The notes under the pieces were generated by a model, which saw only the letters and a list, made by a program, of their open reading frames with translations, searched no databases and was not told the origin of the DNA. From positions 23,368-28,602 of the forward strand of contig JAQTMA010000028.1 of the NCBI GenBank assembly GCA_028714615.1: a DNA stretch of 5,235 bases. The letters are read 5' to 3'. This document shows, one piece after another, positions 1 to 4,948 of this stretch (within the stretch, counting starts at the first letter, position 1; every line of letters starts with the position of its first letter). Made by a program: the position numbers and the translations under genes. The stretch is from Anaerolineaceae bacterium (lineage in GTDB: Bacteria > Chloroflexota > Anaerolineae > Anaerolineales > Anaerolineaceae).

Positions 1-1149
1 GAAGCTTGCTCCCGCGTGGCCGCCTACGGCGGCACCACCACCTTGCTGCACTTCGCCTACGCCCGCCAGGGCGACAGCCTGCTGCACAAGGTCAGCGAGA
101 TGCAGGCAGACGCCAGCCGGCGCTCACTCCTGGATTTCGGCTTGCACGGCGGCATCTGGGAAGCCGCCCTCCAGGTGCCCGAAATCCCCAAGGTGATGGA
201 ACTGGGCGTGCGTACCTTCAAGTTTTTCATGACCTATCTGAAACAGGGCTGGTACACAGACGATTACCAGCTCAGTAAAGCGATGGACATTCTGGCTAAC
301 CTGGGCGGCATGGCGATGGTGCACGCCGAAAACGGCGGCGGGATCGATTACCTGGAAGACAAATATCTCAAAGGCCCGAATGCCTCGGCCAAGTTTTTTA
401 ATGCCTCCCGCCCGGCCGCCTTCGAAGAAGAAGCTATCTTCCGCGCCATCTGCCTGGCAGAAGTGATGGGCTGCCGTCTGTATATCCCGCACGTCACTTC
501 GGCGCGCGCTCTGCGCCCCATCCGGCGCGCCCAGGCGGAGGGTCTGCCCGTCTTCGCCGAAACCTGTCCGCAATATCTAAGCCTGACTCAGGCCATCATC
601 GAGGAACGCGGCGCACTGGCCAAGATCGGACCCCCTATCCGCTCACAGGCTGACCAGGACGCCCTGTGGGAAGCGCTACGCGACGGGGCCTTGCAGGTAG
701 TGGCCTCCGACCATGCCCCCAAAGCCAAAGATCCCGACGGCGACTTCCTCATTCAAGGCTTCGGCTCGCCGCAGATCGAAACCCTGCTGCCGGTTACCTA
801 CGACCAGGGCATCAACTCCGGTAAGATCAGCCTGGTACGCCTGGCGCAGGTATTGTGCGAGAACCCGGCTCGCATCTTCGGGCTGTATCCGCGCAAGGGC
901 ACGCTGGCGGTCGGTTCGGACGCCGACCTCGTGATTTACGATCCGCTGCGCGAATTCACCATCAATGCCGAGAACCAGCATTCGAACGTGGGCTACACCC
1001 TGTTCGAGGGGCGCAAGGTGCTCGGTTGGCCGGAGCTGAGCTTCCAGCGCGGTCAGCCAGTGCTAGAGAATGGGGTCGTTGTACGCCAACCTGGCTGCGG
1101 ACAGTTCTTGCCGAGTTTGGGGAATATGACAGAACCCGTAAGGACCTGA
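1..1149 (+). CDS. Dihydropyrimidinase / D-hydantoinase-family amidohydrolase, 5'-truncated by the window
   Basis: This is a cyclic-amide hydrolase of the metal-dependent amidohydrolase superfamily (cytosolic, binuclear metal centre, opens dihydropyrimidine or hydantoin rings). The frame is open from base 1 and reads EACSRVAAYGGTTTLLHFA, so the GTG at 16 is internal and the true start lies upstream. About 382 codons are present against ~460 for the family, so the N-terminal metal-binding HxH motif is outside the window. Visible active-site residues are the carbamylated Lys of TFKFFMTY (220-222) with Tyr five residues later, His of VHAENG (322-324), His of IPHVTS (490-492) and Asp of ASDHAP (709-711). 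The C-terminal GxLAVGSDADLVIYDP stretch is typical of the superfamily. Two substrate-binding positions look substituted: Gly in IGPPIR where Ser is usual, and Phe in QGFGSPQIE where Asn is usual. The family call is firm. Choosing among dihydropyrimidinase (hydA), hydantoinase and a related amidohydrolase is not possible from this view. Confidence 0.9.
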   Translation, partial: EACSRVAAYGGTTTLLHFAYARQGDSLLHKVSEMQADASRRSLLDFGLHGGIWEAALQVPEIPKVMELGVRTFKFFMTYLKQGWYTDDYQLSKAMDILANLGGMAMVHAENGGGIDYLEDKYLKGPNASAKFFNASRPAAFEEEAIFRAICLAEVMGCRLYIPHVTSARALRPIRRAQAEGLPVFAETCPQYLSLTQAIIEERGALAKIGPPIRSQADQDALWEALRDGALQVVASDHAPKAKDPDGDFLIQGFGSPQIETLLPVTYDQGINSGKISLVRLAQVLCENPARIFGLYPRKGTLAVGSDADLVIYDPLREFTINAENQHSNVGYTLFEGRKVLGWPELSFQRGQPVLENGVVVRQPGCGQFLPSLGNMTEPVRT

Positions 1150-1186
1150 TCCTTTGCTCCTGTAGATCAGGAGTCATGATCTCCTG
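1145..1186. repeat. Short overlapping inverted repeats after the amidohydrolase stop
   Basis: CTCCTG (1157-1162), CAGGAG (1168-1173) and CTCCTG (1181-1186) alternate, so the central copy can pair with either neighbour. CCTGATC (1145-1151, covering the stop codon) can also pair with GATCAGG (1165-1171). These pairings are mutually exclusive 6-7 bp stems. No T-run follows, so this is not a classical intrinsic terminator. It may weakly protect or end the transcript, or be chance. Confidence 0.35.
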
Positions 1187-1202
1187 CTACCTTAATAACG
1201 AT

Positions 1203-1268
1203 ATGTAGCCCGGGCATCCTTGCCCGGGGTGTTGATGAGCACCCCGGGCAAGGATGCCCGGGCTACAT
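1203..1268. repeat. Perfect 29-bp inverted repeat with a nested hairpin in each arm
   Basis: The left arm (1203-1231) and right arm (1240-1268) are exact reverse complements separated by the 8-base spacer TTGATGAG. Each arm contains its own hairpin, CCCGGGCA-TCCT-TGCCCGGG at 1209-1228 and CCCGGGCA-AGGA-TGCCCGGG at 1243-1262. The element can therefore fold as one long stem or as two short ones. It lies between two convergent genes. There is no T-run on either side and no coding capacity. It resembles REP/BIME- or MITE-like intergenic palindromes. A bidirectional transcription barrier or mRNA 3'-end protector is the plausible role (inference). Confidence 0.85.
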
Positions 1269-1292
1269 GAATTCCTTGCAATCTTGAGCGCT

Positions 1293-1329
1293 GTCCCCAG
1301 CGTAGGTGTGTGCGCTCCGCGCCAGGGAC
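1293..1329 (-). terminator. Possible hairpin in the glnS 3' untranslated region
   Basis: On the minus strand GTCCCTGGCG (1329-1320) can pair with CGCTGGGGAC (1302-1293), giving ten pairs with two adjacent G-U wobbles around a 17-base loop. On the plus strand the same positions are C-A and A-C mismatches, so the structure favours minus-strand RNA, that is, transcription leaving glnS. There is no T-run, so ordinary intrinsic termination is doubtful. The rest of 1269-1419 shows no gene that I can support. Confidence 0.3.
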
Positions 1330-1419
1330 GGGGCTGTGAGCGTTAATGTCGGGATGCGCTACAAGCAAAATGTTAGCTTGTTGTAACTGCTGCCGCGGGT
1401 ACGACAAGCCAAGAGATCG

Positions 1420-3108
1420 TTACTGCTTTGACCCCGATTGGATCTTCGCCCAGGTGTCGCGCAGCGGAACCGTCAGGTTGAATACCAGGCGCCCGGGTGT
1501 CGAATCTGGGTCAACACTGAAGAAGCCTTTGCGCTCGAACTGGTAATGCGCCCCGGCTGCCGCCTGCGCCAGGCTGGGTTCGACTTTGCACCCACTGAGC
1601 ACCTTGAGCGAATCGGGGTTGAGGTAATCCAGGAAACTTTTGCTCTCGTCCACCTTATTCGGGTTCTCGAGTATGAAGAGCCGGTCGTACTGCCGGACTT
1701 CCGCATCCAGGGCATGTTCCACCGAAACCCAGTGGATCGTCCCTTGCACCTTGCGGCCGTCGGGAGCGTACCCACCTCGGGTGAGCGGATCATAACTGCA
1801 ATGAATCGTTTCGATTGAACCCGTCTGCGGGTTGCGAGTGAAGCTCTCGCACTTGATGATATAGCCATAACGCAGACGCACCTCGCGCCCGGGCGCCAGC
1901 CGGAAATACTTGGGCGGCGGAACTTCGCGGAAATCGTCTGCGTCGATGTAGATCTCGCGCGAGAACGGTACCTGCCGGGCGCCTGCCGAAGGGTCTTCTG
2001 GGTTGTTGATCGCTTCCAACTGTTCAACCTGGCCTTCCGGGTAATTGTCGATGATGACTTTGACCGGGTTCAGCACTCCCATCACCCGTAGAGCGCTGTG
2101 GTTCAAGTCATCCCGCACCATGTGCTCGAGCAGCGAGATCTCGATCAGGTTCTCATTCTTGGCCACACCGACCGCGTCGATGAATTTGCGGATGGCTTGG
2201 GCAGTATACCCGCGGCGGCGCATCCCGCCCAGCGTGGGCATGCGGGGATCGTCCCATCCTCTGACGTAGCCGCCCTCCACCAACTGCTTCAAGAATCGCT
2301 TGCTCAAGATGGTATAAGTCACGTTGAGGCGGGCGAACTCGATCTGGCGGGTGTGGAAGATGCCCAATTCTTCCAGGAACCAATCATACAGCGGCCGGTG
2401 GTCTTCGTAAGCAAGATCGCACAGGGAGTGCGTCACGCCTTCAATCGAGTCGGATTGGCCGTGGGCGAAATCGTACATGGGATAGATGCACCAGGCGTCG
2501 CCCGTGCGGTGGTGGGTGGCGTGGATAATGCGGTACATGGCCGGATCGCGCAGGTTGATGTTGGGAGAGGCCATGTCGATCTTAGCCCGCAGCACACGCG
2601 CCCCATCCGGAAACTCACCCTTGCGCATGCGCTCGAACAGGTCGAGGTTCTCCTCAACTGAGCGGTTACGGTACGGGCTATCCTGGCCGGGTTCCGTCAA
2701 TGTGCCGCGGTACTCGCGGATCTGGTCGGGAGACAGGTCATCCACGTAGGCTTTTCCCTTACGGATCAGCTCCAACGCAAACTGGTAGAGCTGCTCGAAA
2801 TAATCGGAGGCGTAGAATTCGCGCTCGCCCCAATCGAAGCCCAGCCAGTGGATGTCTTCTTTAATCGCATCCACGTATTCAACGTCTTCCTTGACCGGAT
2901 TGGTGTCGTCGAAGCGCAGATTGCACTGGCCGCCATAAGCCAGGGCGGTACCGAAGTCGATGCAGATGGCCTTGGCATGCCCGATGTGCAGATAGCCGTT
3001 CGGCTCCGGCGGGAAGCGTGTGATCACGTGATCGAAGCGTCCGGAACGCAGGTCTTCCGCTACTGCGTCGAGGATGAAATTGCTCGAACCAGGAGTCTGT
3101 TCAGTCAT
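1420..3108 (-). CDS. glnS: Glutaminyl-tRNA synthetase (GlnRS), class I
   Basis: Cytosolic enzyme that ligates glutamine to tRNA-Gln using ATP. At 562 residues it is close to E. coli GlnRS (554) and looks complete. The Rossmann-fold catalytic domain carries the [12 protein letters not shown] signature (HIGH at 41-44) and the KMSKS equivalent LSKR (268-271). Residues matching the glutamine-binding Tyr211 and His215 of E. coli are Y212 and H216 in YPMYDFAHG. That argues for GlnRS rather than GluRS. The C-terminal beta-barrel anticodon-binding domain keeps R341, R411 and R413 (E. coli R341, R410, R412) and Q523/R526 of QFERKG (E. coli Q517/R520). The protein ends with the family's LRDTWAK motif. 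The ATG at 3108 is supported by an AAGGAG site 8 bases upstream. A tRNA-Gln gene lies 61 bases upstream on the same strand and probably shares its promoter. Bacterial GlnRS is generally thought to have been acquired from eukaryotes; bacteria without it use GatCAB transamidation. Confidence 0.98.
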   Translation of the reverse strand: MTEQTPGSSNFILDAVAEDLRSGRFDHVITRFPPEPNGYLHIGHAKAICIDFGTALAYGGQCNLRFDDTNPVKEDVEYVDAIKEDIHWLGFDWGEREFYASDYFEQLYQFALELIRKGKAYVDDLSPDQIREYRGTLTEPGQDSPYRNRSVEENLDLFERMRKGEFPDGARVLRAKIDMASPNINLRDPAMYRIIHATHHRTGDAWCIYPMYDFAHGQSDSIEGVTHSLCDLAYEDHRPLYDWFLEELGIFHTRQIEFARLNVTYTILSKRFLKQLVEGGYVRGWDDPRMPTLGGMRRRGYTAQAIRKFIDAVGVAKNENLIEISLLEHMVRDDLNHSALRVMGVLNPVKVIIDNYPEGQVEQLEAINNPEDPSAGARQVPFSREIYIDADDFREVPPPKYFRLAPGREVRLRYGYIIKCESFTRNPQTGSIETIHCSYDPLTRGGYAPDGRKVQGTIHWVSVEHALDAEVRQYDRLFILENPNKVDESKSFLDYLNPDSLKVLSGCKVEPSLAQAAAGAHYQFERKGFFSVDPDSTPGRLVFNLTVPLRDTWAKIQSGSKQ

Positions 3109-3116
3109 ATTCTTCG

Positions 3117-3122
3117 CTCCTT
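3117..3122 (-). promoter_or_regulatory. Ribosome binding site of glnS
   Basis: Minus-strand AAGGAG followed by an 8-base spacer and ATG. It fixes the start of glnS at 3108. Confidence 0.85.
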
Positions 3123-3132
3123 ATATGACAAA

Positions 3133-3156
3133 GCACCCTGAATGATTGCAGGGTGC
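3133..3156 (-). terminator. Hairpin between tRNA-Gln and glnS: leaky terminator or processing structure
   Basis: On the minus strand GCACCCTG (3156-3149) pairs perfectly with CAGGGTGC (3140-3133) across an 8-base loop. An outer G-U pair is possible, and the hairpin is followed by TTTGTC. It lies 14 bases after the tRNA 3' end and just before the glnS ribosome site. The short T-run suggests partial termination that lets some transcripts read into glnS. It could instead protect the 5' end of the glnS mRNA after the tRNA is cut out. I see no separate glnS promoter in this gap. Confidence 0.6.
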
Positions 3157-3169
3157 CGTTACCTGTAGG

Positions 3170-3240
3170 CTGAGGGCAAAGGATTCGAACCTCTATAAGC
3201 AGATCCAGAGTCTGCTGTCCTACCATTGGACGAGCCCCCA
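3170..3240 (-). tRNA. tRNA-Gln, anticodon CUG
   Basis: A full cloverleaf of 71 bases folds on the minus strand. The acceptor stem is TGGGGGC/GCCCTCA. The D arm is GTCC-AATGGTA-GGAC. The anticodon arm is GCAGA-CTCTGGA-TCTGC, with anticodon CTG at 3208-3206 reading CAG codons. A 4-base variable loop is followed by the T arm AGAGG-TTCGAAT-CCTTT, which has one G-U pair. The discriminator is G73 (3170). CCA is not encoded (CCT follows), so it must be added enzymatically. U1-A72, G2-C71, G10, G73 and the CUG anticodon match known GlnRS identity elements. The third acceptor pair is G3-U70 instead of the G3-C70 of E. coli tRNA-Gln. Its own promoter lies just upstream and glnS follows on the same strand. 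Confidence 0.96.
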
Positions 3241-3257
3241 CAGAATGAACGTGGATT

Positions 3258-3286
3258 ATTCTATCACGGTCGTTTTGTGATGTCCA
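3258..3286 (-). promoter_or_regulatory. Sigma70-type promoter for tRNA-Gln and probably glnS
   Basis: On the minus strand the -35 TGGACA (3286-3281, 5/6 consensus) and -10 TAGAAT (3263-3258, 5/6) are separated by exactly 17 bases. The expected start, near 3251, is about 11 bases before the tRNA 5' end. That arrangement is typical of a stable-RNA promoter. Confidence 0.8.
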
Positions 3287-3302
3287 GAGCCGGAACCCTT
3301 GA

Positions 3303-3485
3303 TTAGTTCAGGGTTAACCGCAGCCGTTTGCCAAGAACGTAGGCAGCCCGATCCATCGTCTGCAGGGTGATCAACTGGTTCTCCGGATCCAGTAACCGGT
3401 CCAGAGCTGCCCGGCTGGTGTTCATCCGTCGCGCCATCTCTGTTTTGCTGAGCTGTTGTTGTACCATCAACTCGCCAATACGCAA
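3303..3485 (-). CDS. Small Xre/HigA-like helix-turn-helix protein, possibly N-terminally shortened
   Basis: A 60-residue DNA-binding protein of the Xre/Cro type. Helix 1 is RIGELMVQQQ (2-11), helix 2 SKTEMARRM (13-21), recognition helix SRAALDRLLDP (24-34) and helix 4 TLQTMDRAAYVLG (40-52). A short KRLRLTLN tail follows. SKTEMARRM..SRAALDRLLDP is characteristic of antitoxin-like regulators, usually ~90-100 residues, often paired with a HigB/RelE-type toxin. Here the HTH core is whole but the usual N-terminal extension is missing. An in-frame TGA lies eight codons upstream and the only early start is a TTG at 3485 with no visible ribosome site. An internal ATG (Met7) is an alternative. It starts 7 bases after the stop of the preceding gene, so translational coupling is possible. 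No toxin gene is adjacent. It may be an orphan regulator or a relic; its targets are unknown. Confidence 0.65.
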   Translation of the reverse strand: MRIGELMVQQQLSKTEMARRMNTSRAALDRLLDPENQLITLQTMDRAAYVLGKRLRLTLN

Positions 3486-3492
3486 TGCACTT

Positions 3493-4761
3493 TTATATGA
3501 AGAGACTCATGGCCTGGGTCAGAGAGACCTTCCGGCGTTGAAGTATTCGACGCTGCCGCCCGACCTCAGAAAAGCGGAAGGGGAAGTACGTTTCCAACGT
3601 CCGCAGGTACCGGTACGAGTGGAAGCGCTCCGAGCGGCTGGCGCCATCCAGAATCAGCAAGTCGATGCCCTTCAGCACCAAATTGGCGATCGGGCTGCTC
3701 TCAATCGGCTCCATCTCTCGCATTCCCCGCAAGGCTAACTCCTTATAGGCCAACAAGCGTCCGGTCACGGCGTCCAGCCGCCAGGCGCGCGAAGTCTGCG
3801 AGAAGATGGTCATCAGTCCGGCGTTCCGGTCGCGGAAGAGGTCTTCCTGGTCGTCCACCAATTGGGTAAAGGCGCCGTAGGCGAAAGCAAACTCGCGTTG
3901 CGCCGGGGTTAACGTACCCGCCACCAGGTATCCATCCGCCAGTGTAGCCGCTCCCCCTTTATAGATACTCAGGCGCAATACATCCAGATCGTACGGCGAT
4001 GCCTCGGGCGCGATCAGCTTGAGACTCTCGACCTGCGCTTGCTGGATCGCCAACAAGCTGGCGTACACCAGGGGAAAGCGTTCTCGGTCGAACTCGCCCT
4101 CGATAATTCCCACCAGGTCGAAGATGCGCTGCTCGTGCGCATTCCCCGGTGAGCAGGCCTCGCCGGCCAGTCGCGCGGTCAGGCGTAGGTTTGCCTCGCG
4201 TTTGGTCTCCCAAGCGATGGAGGGATCGTCCAGGTAATTATCCGTATACGGATACAGCAAGGAATAGGCGAACACCGCCGGGGTGATCTGAATGGGCAGT
4301 CCGAACAGGTATTGGAACAGGTTCATCGACCAGGCGTTCCGCCCGGCCTGGTAGACGTCCTCAGCGCTGATATCTGCGTCGAACGCGCGCGCCAATCGGG
4401 TGAACGCCAGCGCGGATTCCTGGAACCCGGCCTGCAGAAAGGTTTCAATCTGTTGTGCATCCAGGTCCAGAGCCGCGACTGCGAAAGAACGCGCCGCTGC
4501 CATTAACCGCTCCTGCTTGGCCCTACCCTCCGGGCTGGAGAAGCTCCCCTGCTCAGCCGCGTTCAGCTCGGTGGCCAGGAACCGCATAAAGTTCGCCAGC
4601 AGCTTCTCTCGCCGCAGTTTTTCTTTGAGCGGGTAGACCGGGAGTGTAGTGGGTAAAGCACTCTCAGCCTGCCACCACAAATCGATCTGCTGTTGAACCA
4701 GGGTATCGACAATATCTGCGAAATCCAGGAAATCTGGATGGGAAATGGGTTCGGTTTGCAT
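3493..4761 (-). CDS. Class I isoprenoid-synthase-fold protein of unknown product
   Basis: A 422-residue, mostly helical protein with two Asp-rich motifs arranged as in class I prenyl-transferring and terpene enzymes. The first is YPYTDNYLDDP (residues 170-180, acidic D174, D178, D179). The second is QLVDDQEDLFRDRNAG (300-315, acidic D303, D304, D307, D311), very like the second DDxxD region of polyprenyl and squalene/phytoene-type synthases. In those families such residues bind Mg2+ and a prenyl diphosphate. Between them lies YKGGAATLADGYLVAG (267-282). There is no signal peptide or clear membrane helix. The first ~110 residues match nothing I recognise. Fold assignment is fairly confident; substrate, product and even catalytic activity are inference. 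ATG at 4761 is the first start; a GGGAGG lies 12 bases upstream. The HTH gene follows after 7 bases, and an ACT-domain gene is divergent. No carotenoid or terpene pathway genes are visible nearby. Confidence 0.75.
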   Translation of the reverse strand: MQTEPISHPDFLDFADIVDTLVQQQIDLWWQAESALPTTLPVYPLKEKLRREKLLANFMRFLATELNAAEQGSFSSPEGRAKQERLMAAARSFAVAALDLDAQQIETFLQAGFQESALAFTRLARAFDADISAEDVYQAGRNAWSMNLFQYLFGLPIQITPAVFAYSLLYPYTDNYLDDPSIAWETKREANLRLTARLAGEACSPGNAHEQRIFDLVGIIEGEFDRERFPLVYASLLAIQQAQVESLKLIAPEASPYDLDVLRLSIYKGGAATLADGYLVAGTLTPAQREFAFAYGAFTQLVDDQEDLFRDRNAGLMTIFSQTSRAWRLDAVTGRLLAYKELALRGMREMEPIESSPIANLVLKGIDLLILDGASRSERFHSYRYLRTLETYFPFRFSEVGRQRRILQRRKVSLTQAMSLFI

Positions 4762-4773
4762 TCGGATGGATAG

Positions 4774-4779
4774 CCTCCC
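4774..4779 (-). promoter_or_regulatory. Distant ribosome binding site of the isoprenoid-type gene
   Basis: Minus-strand GGGAGG lies 12 bases before the ATG at 4761, longer than the usual 5-9. The codons between them in that frame contain no alternative start. The spacing may reduce translation or depend on local folding. Confidence 0.5.
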
Positions 4780-4800
4780 AGCGATCGCCAGCTTGAAATA

Positions 4801-4829
4801 ATTATAACGCTACGCTTATTCTGTATTTA
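4801..4829 (-). promoter_or_regulatory. Probable promoter of the isoprenoid-type gene (perfect -10, weak -35)
   Basis: Minus-strand TATAAT (4806-4801) is a perfect -10 box, predicting a start near 4794 and a ~33-base leader. At 17-bp spacing the -35 would be TAAATA (4829-4824), only 3/6 to consensus. That suggests a weak or activator-dependent promoter. Confidence 0.6.
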
Positions 4830-4842
4830 CGCATGGAATAAG
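4815..4842. promoter_or_regulatory. Inverted repeat across the -35 region, possible operator
   Basis: CTTATTC (4815-4821) and GAATAAG (4836-4842) are exact reverse complements 14 bases apart and flank the predicted -35 position of the minus-strand promoter. This is a plausible site for a dimeric regulator. A 7-bp match at this spacing can also occur by chance. Confidence 0.3.
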
Positions 4843-4888
4843 GTTAAGGTCGCAAACCGGTGAATGCTCCGATTCCTGAAAGTGGTGA

Positions 4889-4917
4889 TTGACTGGTGAC
4901 CGAATCCAGGCTATAGT
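4889..4917 (+). promoter_or_regulatory. Sigma70-type promoter of the ACT-domain gene
   Basis: The -35 TTGACT (4889-4894, 5/6) and -10 TATAGT (4912-4917, 5/6) are separated by 17 bases. The predicted start is near 4924, giving a leader of about 25 bases. Confidence 0.75.
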
Positions 4918-4935
4918 GTCGGATAAATACTAGCA

Positions 4936-4942
4936 AGAGAGG
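4936..4942 (+). promoter_or_regulatory. Ribosome binding site of the ACT-domain gene
   Basis: AGAGAGG lies 6 bases before ATG 4949. It picks this start over the internal ATG at codon 9. Confidence 0.75.
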
Positions 4943-4948
4943 TTCCTC

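Noticed and set aside
124..573. 149-codon minus-strand open frame
   Set aside because: It is antisense to the amidohydrolase, with no recognisable domain; a shadow frame.
1192..1407. Open frame of 71 codons on the minus strand across the palindrome
   Set aside because: Its middle is encoded by the inverted repeat, it has no recognisable domain, and an intergenic repeat explains it better.
1346..1546. Cys-rich 66-codon plus-strand open frame (CATSKMLACCNCC)
   Set aside because: It runs antisense into glnS, shows no good ribosome site, and the Cys spacing does not make a convincing zinc motif.
2098..2661. 187-codon plus-strand open frame inside glnS
   Set aside because: It is fully antisense to a firmly identified synthetase, and its length is explained by GC-rich codon bias.
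3133..3240. T-box riboswitch upstream of glnS
   Set aside because: The leader is occupied by a genuine tRNA gene. The 61 bases left are too short for a T-box and show no specifier loop or T-box sequence.
3294..3315. AACCCT/AGGGTT inverted repeat over the stop of the HTH gene as a terminator
   Set aside because: The stem has only six pairs with a 10-base loop and is followed by GC-rich sequence without a T-run; too weak to annotate.
4781..4788. GCGATCGC octamer, identical to the cyanobacterial HIP1 palindrome
   Set aside because: Only one copy was noticed in 5.2 kb, whereas HIP1-rich genomes have it about every kilobase or more often, and nothing else suggests a cyanobacterium.
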